A stretch of 64,000 bases of DNA from assembly GCF_015234355.1 (NCBI RefSeq), contig NZ_JADGMV010000009.1, positions 62,001 to 126,000 on the forward strand. Direction: 5' to 3'. The stretch is from Psychrobacter sp. NG25 (GTDB taxonomy: Bacteria; Pseudomonadota; Gammaproteobacteria; Pseudomonadales; Moraxellaceae). Below are positions 25,890 through 35,228 of the stretch, one piece after another. Made by a program: the position numbers and the translations under genes. The notes beneath the pieces are model-generated. The model was given only the letters and a program-made list of their open reading frames with translations, searched no databases and had not been told where the DNA came from. Numbering within the stretch: position 1 is the first letter of the stretch; the number at the start of each line of letters is the position of its first letter.

Positions 25890-27266
25890 TTAGCTGCGAC
25901 GATCGACATCATCGTACTCGCTACCCATGATGCCATCGCTAAAGACTTCTGAGAATTCGCGCTCATTGTCTTCATCAATATGACCGTCGAATACATCTTT
26001 GGCACCAGCGTTAGGATCGTTGTAAATGGCTACATCCATTTTACCTTCTGATTTTGCTACGATAGCTGTCACAGCAGCATCACCACCAACGTTCACAGCA
26101 GTACGTAACATATCAAGAATACGATCCACACCTAAGATTAAGCCAATACCTTCGATAGGTAAGCCAACTTGTGCAAAGACCATCGATAGCATAATCAGAC
26201 CAACACCCGGTACACCAGCGGTACCAACAGAGGCTAATACTGACATCAAGATAACAGTTAAATATTCGGTCACACCCAAATCAATACCATAAATATTGGC
26301 AATGAAGATGGTCGCTGTACCCTGCATGATTGCCGTACCATCCATGTTGATGGTGGCACCAAAAGGAACGGTAAACGAGGCAACAGAGTTATTCACACCC
26401 ATACGCTTAGTAACGGTACGCAAGGTAATAGGAATCGTTGCGTTCGAGCTTGAGGTACTGAATGCAAAAATCTGTACTTCACGCATTTTTGCCAAAAAGG
26501 TTTTGATTGATAAGCCTGAAGCGACTTTTAGGACAATCATCATGGTGATAAAGAAATGGAACGCCAATGAGCCGATCAATACAGCCACATAACCAAGCAA
26601 TGACCAAATCAAATCTAAGCCAAGCTCTGCCATGGCTTTAGTCAATAGCGCAAAGACACCATAAGGTGCTAGGTTCATAATGATGGTCACCATCTTTAAG
26701 ATGACTTCATTGATGAGCTCTAAACTTTTAACCAAGCCTTTAGCAGGTTTGCCAACCATCAAGATACTGACACCAATCAAAATCGCAAAGAAAATGATGG
26801 ATAACATATCGCCATTGGCCATCGCACTGATGGGGTTTGATGGAATAATATTAGAGAATACATCAAGCAAAGGCGGCGCTGATGCGGCTTCAAAGGTAGC
26901 ATCTGTACCGATGTCCATACCTTTACCAATACCAAACAGAATGCCAAGTCCAATCGCCGTTGCAATAGCAAGTGCAGTGGTGAACATGTAGATCATAAAG
27001 GTTTTGGTACCAATACGACCAAGCAGACGAATATCACCAATACCGCACACACCGCAAATCAATGAGATAAGTACTAGTGGTACAACCAACATTTTGAGTG
27101 AGTTAACAAATAGCTTGCCAATAATAGCGAGAAAGCCGTTTGTAATATACGTATTAACAAAGCCGCCTTCAGCGTTTAGTCCTGAATAGTTTATAAACAA
27201 ACCCAGTATGATACCGAGCGCCATGGCAACCATGATCTTGCCCGTCAGTCCCATATTTTTCCACAT
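25890..27266 (-). CDS. Dicarboxylate/amino acid:cation symporter (GltP/DctA family)
   Basis: About 458 residues from ATG 27266, chosen for the AGAGGT box five bases upstream; an in-frame start at 27296 would add ten. The DAACS signatures are clear: the Ser-rich re-entrant loop STSSSNATIP and the helix 7 motif NMDGTA that binds Na+ and substrate (ATINMDGTAIMQG). GVPGVGLIMLSMVF marks the second hairpin. It takes up glutamate, aspartate or C4-dicarboxylates with Na+ or H+. The C-terminal 45 residues are acidic (DEDNEREFSEVFSDG) and face the cytoplasm. Transcribed alone. Confidence 0.93.
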   Translation of the reverse strand: MWKNMGLTGKIMVAMALGIILGLFINYSGLNAEGGFVNTYITNGFLAIIGKLFVNSLKMLVVPLVLISLICGVCGIGDIRLLGRIGTKTFMIYMFTTALAIATAIGLGILFGIGKGMDIGTDATFEAASAPPLLDVFSNIIPSNPISAMANGDMLSIIFFAILIGVSILMVGKPAKGLVKSLELINEVILKMVTIIMNLAPYGVFALLTKAMAELGLDLIWSLLGYVAVLIGSLAFHFFITMMIVLKVASGLSIKTFLAKMREVQIFAFSTSSSNATIPITLRTVTKRMGVNNSVASFTVPFGATINMDGTAIMQGTATIFIANIYGIDLGVTEYLTVILMSVLASVGTAGVPGVGLIMLSMVFAQVGLPIEGIGLILGVDRILDMLRTAVNVGGDAAVTAIVAKSEGKMDVAIYNDPNAGAKDVFDGHIDEDNEREFSEVFSDGIMGSEYDDVDRRS

Positions 27267-27559
27267 AACCTCTATCCTTTTGTGTACAACGTCCAATAGC
27301 AGGTATGATAATAAATCAATGCGTAAATGATTGCTGTTTCTACACCCGATCTTGCTACGTCTATAAATTTTGATTGGTCATTTTATGTCAGGCTCTCAAA
27401 CAATATAAAATAATTGTTAAGGTTACTGCAACATTTTTTTATGATTCAGCCGAGATAAACCTAAGAATAAATCGGCTTATAAGGCTACCCACGATTTTAA
27501 GAAAGCAGATAATACTGCTTTTTTCCGCTAATGATAAGCAAAAGTTTTTGTTTGTAACC

Positions 27560-27595
27560 AAAAAAAAGACTGCCCGAATTGGACAGTCTTTTTAA
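27560..27595 (-). terminator. Terminator of the FadE-type gene
   Basis: On the minus strand AAAGACTGTCC pairs with GGGCAGTCTTT and runs into TTTTT. It follows the acyl-CoA dehydrogenase stop codon by about 70 bp. The rest of the 400-bp gap 27267-27666 carries the promoter side of the dicarboxylate symporter; nothing else is seen. Confidence 0.85.
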
Positions 27596-27666
27596 ATTAA
27601 ACAATAGTCATGTGGTATTTGAGATTTTTACATCCTGAATACGGTCACATTTTTATATTACCGTGC

Positions 27667-30600
27667 TTATACATTATCGCTTTCGTCACGACGCAGACCA
27701 TCTCGCCACTTGCTCTCGGATACAGATGGTTTCTCTACGTTATCCTCTACTTGTGGAGTTTCAGTGCTATTCAGATAATTGGATTTTTGTACGTTGTCAT
27801 TCGCGATTTCCAAATGGTCAGATTTGTCAGCGCTATCCAAGTTGTCAGAATTTTCAGCATTGTATTTATTGAGACGATGATTATTACTCATGCGTTCGCT
27901 TAAATGCGATTCTGCATCACGGTAACGAGGATCAAGTGCTTCTGTCTCAGGATCGGAGTCTTCAAAGTCGGTCTGCGCCTGTATTTCTTCAACAGTATTC
28001 TGCTCAGCAACCATTTCGACATCACCGTCGACCTCATAGCCATGATTTGGGTTGGCATCACCAGTTGGTTTATCGGTATTGGCAGAAGTATTGCTACTAT
28101 CATGAACATTATCACTAGCAGAAATATTATCGGCAGCATGAACGTTATCACTAGTAGGAACATCGAAATCATCAACTAAGGTATCGTTATCAGTCGCAAT
28201 ACCATTTCGAGCTTGTGCCGCACTTTTTAGTTCAGCATAGTCAGTCAGCTGCTGTACAGCATTATCGAGGCTATGTGGATTGGCGCGTTCTTGTGCCTGC
28301 AATAGATGTTCATCGAAGACATCGGTCAATAACGAGTCAAAGCGTATGGCATTATATTGAATAAGTACCTCGGCCTCTTCTTCAGTGATGTCTTCATTTT
28401 GGCTGGCATGCACGACATGATCTTCAAAGGTAAGACCTTCAAAGCTGTCATTGTGTTCTGCTTTTTTAAACTTCTGCCATAACGGTTCGATGCTGGTCAA
28501 GGTCTGATATGCATGCTCCATACGCCCAGTCACATCGTCTTCTTCGGTAGTGTAGTAGACCATGGTTTTTAGATAATCACGGAAAGGGTTGGCCTCAAAG
28601 TCATCCATGAAGGTATCACCCAATTGGCGTTTGAGTTCATCACTTGGCGGCGTAAAGATACGACCACTTGGGAAAGTCACAAAGCTGACCAATTTGGCTG
28701 CCATACGATTTGGAAAATTATCAAAGAATGATAAGAAAGCTTCTTGAATGGTGTATAAGCTGTTTTGCAAGGCAACCTCAGCATGTAAGCGCTCAGACTT
28801 TGATTTGGTGCCATGTTCATAAAACTGCAAAATAGCCGTTGCGATGAATAAATGACTATGAATATCGGCTAAGCGACCAGAGAGCATTTCTTTACGTTTT
28901 AAGTCGCCAGCCAACAGTCCTAGCGCCATATCAGCCGTTAGGGCAAAGCCCGCGCTTAGGCGGTTAATATGTTTGTAGTAGGGACGGGTAAAGCTGTCTG
29001 CAAAATTTGGGGCATTATTGCTACCCCCGACATACCCTGCGACGAAGGCTTTTGCCCCACGATTGAAGGTATAACCCAAATGTCTAAAGAAAAGCGTATC
29101 GAATTTTCGAGTCGCACCTTCTTTATCTTTGCTCTGTAGCAGTTGTAGCTCATCAAATAGATACGGATGGCAGCGCATGGCACCTTGACCGAATATCATC
29201 AATGAGCGGGTCAATATGTTTGCACCCTCAACCGTGATAGAGACCGGAATGGCTTGATAAGGTGTCGCTAAAAAGTTACGGGGACCCATCTGTACTGCGC
29301 GTCCACCAACGACATCCATACCGTCGTTGATCACACTACGCATGGTTTCGGTCGCATAGTATTTCGCCATGGCTGTCATGACCGATGGCGTGCCGCCTTG
29401 GTTCAATCCGCACGTAACGAGATGGCGGAATGCTTCTAGCATATAGGTATTACTGGCCATACGACTGGTGGCGTCTTGTACGCCTTCGAACTTGCCAACA
29501 GAGATTTTAAACTGCTCACGAACCTTAGCAAAGGCACCGACAGACAGATACGTCATTTCACTGGCTGAGGTTGATAATGCAGGGAGAGAGATGCCGCGAC
29601 CAACGCCCAAGCATTCCATCAGCATGCGCCAACCGCGACCCGCATTTTCGACACCGCCGATGATGTAATCTAATGGGATGAAGACATCTTTGCCATCGAC
29701 TGTACCATTCATAAATGGCGAGCCAATCGGGTTGTGACGTGGCCCTGTGATGACGCCTTGATGGTTGGCAGGAATGAGTGCACAGGTAATACCGTAATCG
29801 GTTTTTTCAGAATCTCCGAGCAGGCCTTCTGGGTCATGCATTTTGAATGCTAAGCCCACGACTGTGGCGATAGGTGCCAACGTAATCCAGCGCTTTGAGA
29901 AGTTCATACGTAGGCCGAGTACTTGCTCGCCTTCATGCATGCCGTAACAAACCACACCTGTATCAGGAATAGCACCCGCATCTGAGCCTGCTTCAGGACC
30001 CGTTAGACCAAAGCAAGGTACTTCTTCACCTTTAGCAAGACCGGGTAGCCAGCGTTGTTTTTGCTCATCCGTACCATAATGCATCAACAGCTCACCAGGG
30101 CCGAGCGAGTTTGGCACCATACAGGTTACAGCGGCTGTAGGAGAGCGAGAGGCGATTTTGCTCATGATACGGCTTTGCGCATACGAGCTAAAGTCTAGAC
30201 CACCAAATTCTTTAGGAATAATCAGACCTAAGAAGCCATTGGCTTTAATAAATTGCCACGCCTCAGGCGACAGGTCTTTATCTTCATGCTGAATTTTCCA
30301 CTCATCAAGCATGGCACACAGCACTTCTACTTCATTGTCTATAAAGCTTTGTTCTTCTTCTGACAGTTCTGGATACGGATAATTGGCAAAAGTATCCCAG
30401 TTAGGCGCACCCATAAATAGCTCTTTTTCCCACCAGCTAGTGCCCGCGTCAAGTGCCTCACGTTCGGTATCACTCATGCTCGGCATCGCGCCGCCCAATG
30501 CTTTATAGACAGGCTTGGTAATCAGTGACTGACGAAGAGGGGCTACGAGTAGTACCAAGCACAGCAGCGCTATCGGCACACCTAATATAAGTGACCATGG

Positions 30601-30735
30601 ACTGATAACGGCAGTAACGATGACAGTAACAAGAGCAGTAATACTGCCAGTGACACGTGACAGGGACAACAAAAAGATGGCCAAAACCATGGCTAATTGA
30701 ATGATGATTGCCAAAATAAATAAGCCAATTGCCAT
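27667..30735 (-). CDS. fadE: FadE-type acyl-CoA dehydrogenase with long acidic C-terminal tail
   Basis: The product has 1022 residues, about 200 more than E. coli FadE. Two hydrophobic stretches open it (LFILAIIIQLAMVLAIFLL and ITALVTVIVTAVISPWSLIL). The dehydrogenase core follows: LGLIIPKEFGGLDFS, the FAD-side CFGLTGPEAGSDAGAIPD, and ITVEGANILTRSLMIFGQGA, which carries the catalytic Glu region of FadE. It performs the first, FAD-linked step of beta-oxidation. From about residue 840 the protein becomes a 180-residue low-complexity tail rich in Asp, Asn, Ser and Glu, with repeated SDNVH/ADN words, absent from the E. coli enzyme. Ribosome site AAGGAG. Transcribed alone. Confidence 0.92.
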   Translation of the reverse strand: MAIGLFILAIIIQLAMVLAIFLLSLSRVTGSITALVTVIVTAVISPWSLILGVPIALLCLVLLVAPLRQSLITKPVYKALGGAMPSMSDTEREALDAGTSWWEKELFMGAPNWDTFANYPYPELSEEEQSFIDNEVEVLCAMLDEWKIQHEDKDLSPEAWQFIKANGFLGLIIPKEFGGLDFSSYAQSRIMSKIASRSPTAAVTCMVPNSLGPGELLMHYGTDEQKQRWLPGLAKGEEVPCFGLTGPEAGSDAGAIPDTGVVCYGMHEGEQVLGLRMNFSKRWITLAPIATVVGLAFKMHDPEGLLGDSEKTDYGITCALIPANHQGVITGPRHNPIGSPFMNGTVDGKDVFIPLDYIIGGVENAGRGWRMLMECLGVGRGISLPALSTSASEMTYLSVGAFAKVREQFKISVGKFEGVQDATSRMASNTYMLEAFRHLVTCGLNQGGTPSVMTAMAKYYATETMRSVINDGMDVVGGRAVQMGPRNFLATPYQAIPVSITVEGANILTRSLMIFGQGAMRCHPYLFDELQLLQSKDKEGATRKFDTLFFRHLGYTFNRGAKAFVAGYVGGSNNAPNFADSFTRPYYKHINRLSAGFALTADMALGLLAGDLKRKEMLSGRLADIHSHLFIATAILQFYEHGTKSKSERLHAEVALQNSLYTIQEAFLSFFDNFPNRMAAKLVSFVTFPSGRIFTPPSDELKRQLGDTFMDDFEANPFRDYLKTMVYYTTEEDDVTGRMEHAYQTLTSIEPLWQKFKKAEHNDSFEGLTFEDHVVHASQNEDITEEEAEVLIQYNAIRFDSLLTDVFDEHLLQAQERANPHSLDNAVQQLTDYAELKSAAQARNGIATDNDTLVDDFDVPTSDNVHAADNISASDNVHDSSNTSANTDKPTGDANPNHGYEVDGDVEMVAEQNTVEEIQAQTDFEDSDPETEALDPRYRDAESHLSERMSNNHRLNKYNAENSDNLDSADKSDHLEIANDNVQKSNYLNSTETPQVEDNVEKPSVSESKWRDGLRRDESDNV

Positions 30736-31036
30736 GACTGTCTCCTTTGTAACGCTGAACCAAAAGCGTGAGAAATGTAGGTATAAAAATGTTTGAATCT
30801 ATATAGTTGTTATTTTTCGGACGTTTAGTGGTCTTATAGCTAGGTTAAGCCAGCTACCAATAATTGACTTTGAAGTCCAATTAGGAAAAGACAAATAAAA
30901 GACGAAGTTAGCCATCAATATGAAACAGTTGTCGGCGACTATCAACGGTTAAAATGCTACGCTGTGTCGATAATATGTATCAAGCTGCATAAAGTATATA
31001 GCTAGTGCGACCAAAGACCAAATAAGTCAGATAAAA
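30736..31036. other. 301-bp gap between radC and the FadE-type gene
   Basis: Both genes point left, so this holds the fadE promoter and the radC tail. GACTTTGAAGTC (from about 30868) is a short palindrome that could be an operator. I see no FadR or PsrA consensus and no convincing radC terminator. Confidence 0.4.
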
Positions 31037-31720
31037 CTAACCAAAAGGCGCCAAACAGCTTTCGGCATAGGATAGAGTATCGTTACGTCCGACGATAATA
31101 TGATCGACTAGCGATATGTCTAATAAATCACAGGCATTTTTTAACTCATAGGTGAGTAAGTTATCAGCTGTCGATGGCTTGGAGTCGGTATGAGGATGAT
31201 TGTGCGCGATGATTAACTGGCTGGCTGCGTGACTTAATGCGTGGCGTAATACGTGCTTCATGCAGACGGAGCATGATGAGATGCCGCCTGTGAATAGTAT
31301 CTCAAAGTTTAACAGGTTGAGTGCATTGTCCAGACAAAGAACAGCAAAAACCTCGCGATGCTCACCGCGCAATTGAGTGCTGATATAATCTTTGACTGCT
31401 TGAGAGCGCCCGAGCGCTTGGCCTGTTTTGAGTTGACTGTCTAGATAGCGCGTACCCATCTCAAGCGAGGCTAACATCTGTGAGTATTTTGCAGGGCCGA
31501 TACCATGACAGGCTAGAACGATGTCTTGCGGGGCTGCCAATAGTTCTGCTAAGCTACCAAACTGCTCGATCAAATGACGAGCCAACTCAATCGCTGACTG
31601 TGATTGAGTGCCTGTACGTAGAAATATGGCTAATATTTCTGCATCGGACAAATGAGCCGCACCAAACTTCAACAACTTTTCACGTGGTCTGTCATCTTCA
31701 TGCCAGTCTTTGATCGCCAT
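31037..31720 (-). CDS. radC: RadC family JAB/MPN domain protein
   Basis: About 227 residues from ATG 31720, with AAGGAGTGATA directly in front; an earlier start at 31783 is disfavoured. It begins with the WHEDDRPREKLLKFGAAHLSDAEILAI segment and a helix-hairpin-helix (GIGPAKYSQ), then the JAMM metal motif AHNHPHTDSKPSTADN. The usual Ser after HNHP is His here, and two Cys (SSCSVCMKHVL) replace the customary P-R-E-V region. RadC proteins are widespread and were once linked to DNA repair, but the biochemical role is unsettled. It diverges from coaBC, as in many gammaproteobacteria. Confidence 0.93.
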   Translation of the reverse strand: MAIKDWHEDDRPREKLLKFGAAHLSDAEILAIFLRTGTQSQSAIELARHLIEQFGSLAELLAAPQDIVLACHGIGPAKYSQMLASLEMGTRYLDSQLKTGQALGRSQAVKDYISTQLRGEHREVFAVLCLDNALNLLNFEILFTGGISSCSVCMKHVLRHALSHAASQLIIAHNHPHTDSKPSTADNLLTYELKNACDLLDISLVDHIIVGRNDTLSYAESCLAPFG

Positions 31721-31842
31721 TATCACTCCTTGAAAATGGATTGCTGCTAGAGATATTTGGTAAATATCGAAATTCTTACCCAACTTATCTCATAATTGTT
31801 ACTATAAGCGCAATTTTATCTTTCAACTTTTTTATTGTTGCC

Positions 31843-33222
31843 ATGCTTATGTCTAATATTGTGCTTGCTATCACTGGCGGTATCGCCGCTTATAAATCTG
31901 CTATATTTGCCCGCTTATTAATTAAAGCGGGCTTTAATGTGCGCGTCATTATGACCACAGGTGCACAGGCCTTTATCACACCGCTGACACTGCAGGCCTT
32001 GACTGGTAATGAGGTGCATATCTCACTACTGGATGAGCAAGCAGAAGCAGGGATGGGGCATATTGAATTGGCTAAATGGGCAGATTTAATCGTCATTGCG
32101 CCAGCCTCGGCCAATACGCTCGCACGTCTTGCGATGGGTATGGCGGATGATCTGCTGGCCACCGTTTGTCTTGCTACCACCGCACCTGTCATTGTCGCCC
32201 CTGCGATGAATCAGCAGATGTGGGCACATCCAGCGGTAAACCTGAATGTGCAAACGCTGGGCGACATGAATTATCATGTGATACAGCCTGCAAGCGGTGA
32301 ACAGGCTTGTGGTGATGTGGGAGCAGGGCGACTACCTGAGCCTGAGCAGCTATTGGCCGAAGTATTATTATTCAATGCCATGCAAACGACACCGCAACTA
32401 CTTGCAGGCAAGCGAGTGGTGATTACCGCTGGACCGACAGTAGAAGCAATTGATCCAGTTCGTTATTTGTCTAATCACTCTACCGGAAAAATGGGTTTTG
32501 CTTTGGCACGTGCATGTGTAGCTGCTGGTGCCGAGGTGATTTTGATCACAGGTGGTAAGGTGGCACTGCCTACACCGCTTAAAGTCACGCGCATAGATGT
32601 CTTGTCTGCGCAAGAGATGCTGACTGCCGCGCAACAATGTGTGGATGGTACACATAGCGAGCTACAGTACATATCTGAAGACGAGCATGACCACGACCAT
32701 GATCATCATGACCACTCACATTCACATGACCACCACGGTGATTGCGATTGCGGGGACGAGCAGGATGATGTCACGGTTAGCACCGATGATAATGTGAGAG
32801 TCGCTGATATCTTTATTGCGACGGCTGCTGTTGCTGATTATCGTACGGAAGAGGCTGCTCCGCAAAAAATCAAAAAAACGCAAGATGCAATGATGCTTAA
32901 TTTAGTTAAAAATCCTGATATTTTGGCGACTATTTCTCTTGCTCATCCAGAATTGTTTGTCGTTGGTTTTGCCGCAGAAACCCAAGATGTCGAGCACTAT
33001 GCTCGTGGTAAACTTATTTCCAAAAACTTAGATTTGATTGCTTGTAATGATGTCTCACGGGCTGATATTGGTTTTGCTAGTGACGATAATGCTATGCAGG
33101 TGTTTTTCTCAGAGCATTATGAGAATGATAGCATCATGCTTGAAAAAGCAAGCAAAGATAAGATTGCTGAGCAATTGGCTAGCATCATCGGTGAAACAGT
33201 TTGGCAGCGCCATAATAGCTAA
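31843..33222 (+). CDS. coaBC: Bifunctional phosphopantothenoylcysteine decarboxylase/synthetase with His-rich insert
   Basis: About 459 residues from ATG 31843; ATG 31849 is equally possible. The CoaC half opens IVLAITGGIAAYKS and has the PAMNQQMW flavoprotein loop; the CoaB half has VVITAGPTVEAIDPVRYLSNHSTGKMG and, later, AAVADYR and KKTQDAMMLNLVKNPDIL. Together they make 4-phosphopantetheine from phosphopantothenate, cysteine and CTP. Unusually, residues 267-318 interrupt the CoaB domain just before the ADIFIATAAVADYR strand; this insert holds HDHDHDHHDHSHSHDHH and then GDCDCG, a likely metal-binding loop. The synthetase motifs on both sides look intact. Confidence 0.95.
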   Translation: MLMSNIVLAITGGIAAYKSAIFARLLIKAGFNVRVIMTTGAQAFITPLTLQALTGNEVHISLLDEQAEAGMGHIELAKWADLIVIAPASANTLARLAMGMADDLLATVCLATTAPVIVAPAMNQQMWAHPAVNLNVQTLGDMNYHVIQPASGEQACGDVGAGRLPEPEQLLAEVLLFNAMQTTPQLLAGKRVVITAGPTVEAIDPVRYLSNHSTGKMGFALARACVAAGAEVILITGGKVALPTPLKVTRIDVLSAQEMLTAAQQCVDGTHSELQYISEDEHDHDHDHHDHSHSHDHHGDCDCGDEQDDVTVSTDDNVRVADIFIATAAVADYRTEEAAPQKIKKTQDAMMLNLVKNPDILATISLAHPELFVVGFAAETQDVEHYARGKLISKNLDLIACNDVSRADIGFASDDNAMQVFFSEHYENDSIMLEKASKDKIAEQLASIIGETVWQRHNS

Positions 33223-33298
33223 GATATGCGTTCAATCTAAATAAGACAGTATGTGATGCGCCAAAACGAAACTGGCTAAGTCCCCATCGAACGGCATT

Positions 33299-33333
33299 AA
33301 GGACAGGTAATATGAAAATATTATCTGTCCTTA
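33299..33333 (+). terminator. Stem-loop after coaBC
   Basis: AAGGACAG and CTGTCCTT, extended inward by TAATA/TATTA, form a long stem. No T-run follows, so it may be a weak terminator or an mRNA end. Confidence 0.45.
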
Positions 33334-33445
33334 GTTGCTTTACTGGACTAAGAACTATTGCGTTTTTATTGCCATTATTGAAATTAGGGCAGGCCTTAGT
33401 GCTGTCGCTATAAATGTAGACATAAAGCCGTGAGTGGTATGACAT

Positions 33446-34228
33446 ATGATGGAAATGGCGGGTAACGATAGCATGCAGATGCTAATACTGACTTTGATTT
33501 TTGCAATGGCATCGCTGCTGCATGGTATTAGCGGGCTAGGTGTGACGTTGGTGACAACCACGGCACTTGCGAGTATTTACCCGTTACCACACGCTATTGT
33601 GCTGGTTATTTTTCCCTCTATACTACTCAATGCGATGACTTGGTTGTCTGGTGGTGGTCGTACGATTTGGCAAAACTTTACTTATTATGGTCGGCGTTAT
33701 TGGTTACTGGCATTGACCAGCTTACTTGGCAGTATATTGGGTGCCAAGTTATTGCTATGGATAGATAGTGCTTATATTTTATTAACATTGGCAGCGGTTA
33801 TTGCCTTTTATGTCATCAGTAGTTTACTTGGCAAACAAATACGTCTACCAGATACCAAGCCTGTGCTGATTATGGTTGGTTTTAGCGCCGGCGTTATTGG
33901 CGGTGCGACCAATGCCATGTCGACCATCCTGATGATGTATCTGCTGTCTGCCAGCGATGATAAAAACACCATCGCGAAAGTCGGCAATATGTGTTATTTC
34001 TTGGGTAAAGTTGCCCAGATTATCGTACTACGTGAACCAATTATGGCGTTGACCAGTGGTGAGTGGCAGCTGATTACTTTACTCAGTGTGATATCTATCA
34101 TTACTCTTTTGGTTGGTATTCGCCTGCGTCGTTACTTGCCGCAAGCTCGCTTTCGTCAGCTTATTTTATTGATTGTCACGGTGCTTGGTATTCGTGTGGG
34201 TTGGCAGGGGATTACGGCATTTTTGTAG
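33446..34228 (+). CDS. TSUP (TauE/SafE) family permease, second
   Basis: The 260-residue membrane protein starts at ATG 33446 or 33449. Its first helix has FAMASLLHGISGLGVTLVTTTALA and its second half MVGFSAGVIGGATNAMSTILMMYLL, the two half-repeats of the TSUP fold, with about eight helices. It differs strongly from the TSUP protein at 25039, so the two are not recent duplicates. Substrates in this family include sulfite and other sulfur anions; none can be assigned. It ends 33 bp before the end of a convergent gene with no obvious terminator between. Confidence 0.82.
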   Translation: MMEMAGNDSMQMLILTLIFAMASLLHGISGLGVTLVTTTALASIYPLPHAIVLVIFPSILLNAMTWLSGGGRTIWQNFTYYGRRYWLLALTSLLGSILGAKLLLWIDSAYILLTLAAVIAFYVISSLLGKQIRLPDTKPVLIMVGFSAGVIGGATNAMSTILMMYLLSASDDKNTIAKVGNMCYFLGKVAQIIVLREPIMALTSGEWQLITLLSVISIITLLVGIRLRRYLPQARFRQLILLIVTVLGIRVGWQGITAFL

Positions 34229-34261
34229 TAGCCAACGTCTTTAAGTTGGCATAGGTGCAGT

Positions 34262-35170
34262 TTACTTACCAAAGAATATCTGCTGCGCCAGACGGAAAGT
34301 ATTGCAGTGCGCTTCGACCACATCTTCAATATCTTCTGAATAGCCACCACCCATCACGATAGCAACAGGAATGTAGGTGGCTTTTGCTTGCTGCAATACA
34401 TATTCATCACGCGCTTTACAACCTTCCATCGTCAAACCGAGTTTCCCTAATTTATCAGTGGCCAATACGTCTACCGCAGACTGATAAAAAATCATGTCGG
34501 GTGCAAACTTTTTTATTAGGCGTGGTAGCGTATCCTTTAATATCTGTAAATACTCGGCATCACCCGTATCGTTATCTAGCTCAATATCCAAATCTGATAT
34601 TTGCTTGCGAAAAGGATAGTTCTTTGCACCATGCATACTGAACACAAAAACGCGTGGCTCATCTAACATAATGCTAGCGTTGCCATTACCTTGATGCACA
34701 TCTAAATCAACCACCAAAATCTTTTGTGCCAATCCGCGATCTAATAATAAATTACTAGCAATACAGACATCGTTAAAGACACAAAACCCTTCACCATGAT
34801 CGGAAAACGCGTGATGTGTGCCACCTGCGACATTCATTGCCACGCCATATTGCTGTGCATATAATGCGCATTCATATGTCGCATGGGCAATATAACGACC
34901 ACGTTCTACCAGCCCGGGTGTCATGTCAAAGCCAATGGCACGTGCTTCTCTCCGCGGTAATGTCTGCGTTTTCAGTTGATACCAGTAATCATGCGTATGA
35001 GTGGTCAAAATCTCGTCTTCACTCAAGCGTGCAGGCGCAAAAAAGTTATCGGTCGTGATAGTCCCTTCGGCCAGTAAGCGCTCAGGAATCATGGTGTACT
35101 TCTGCATAGGGAAGCGATGCTTTTCAGGCACTGAGTAACGAAAAATATCAGAGTAAGCAATTTTTAGCAT
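34262..35170 (-). CDS. Histone deacetylase family (class IV-like) metal-dependent deacetylase
   Basis: A 302-residue cytoplasmic protein. The fold and zinc site are visible as VAGGTHHAFSDHGEGFCVFND (the paired active-site His) and ILVVDLDVHQGNGNA (Asp and His zinc ligands), followed by IVMGGGYS. Start MLKIAYSDIFRYSVPEKHRFPMQKY is typical of the HDAC11-like bacterial group. Members remove acetyl or longer acyl groups from lysine or polyamines; the natural substrate is unknown. Its neighbours offer no pathway clue. An unlinked YbjN-like gene lies 58 bp upstream in the same direction. Confidence 0.9.
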   Translation of the reverse strand: MLKIAYSDIFRYSVPEKHRFPMQKYTMIPERLLAEGTITTDNFFAPARLSEDEILTTHTHDYWYQLKTQTLPRREARAIGFDMTPGLVERGRYIAHATYECALYAQQYGVAMNVAGGTHHAFSDHGEGFCVFNDVCIASNLLLDRGLAQKILVVDLDVHQGNGNASIMLDEPRVFVFSMHGAKNYPFRKQISDLDIELDNDTGDAEYLQILKDTLPRLIKKFAPDMIFYQSAVDVLATDKLGKLGLTMEGCKARDEYVLQQAKATYIPVAIVMGGGYSEDIEDVVEAHCNTFRLAQQIFFGK

Positions 35171-35228
35171 AAGGGCGATGGTTTTCTAAACGGGTGAGTG
35201 GATAGTAGGATAATGGCTAACGATGGCT

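Noticed and set aside
27610..28179. Plus-strand open frames opposite the FadE tail
   Set aside because: They are antisense to the low-complexity end of the fadE gene, and their composition merely mirrors its repeated codons.
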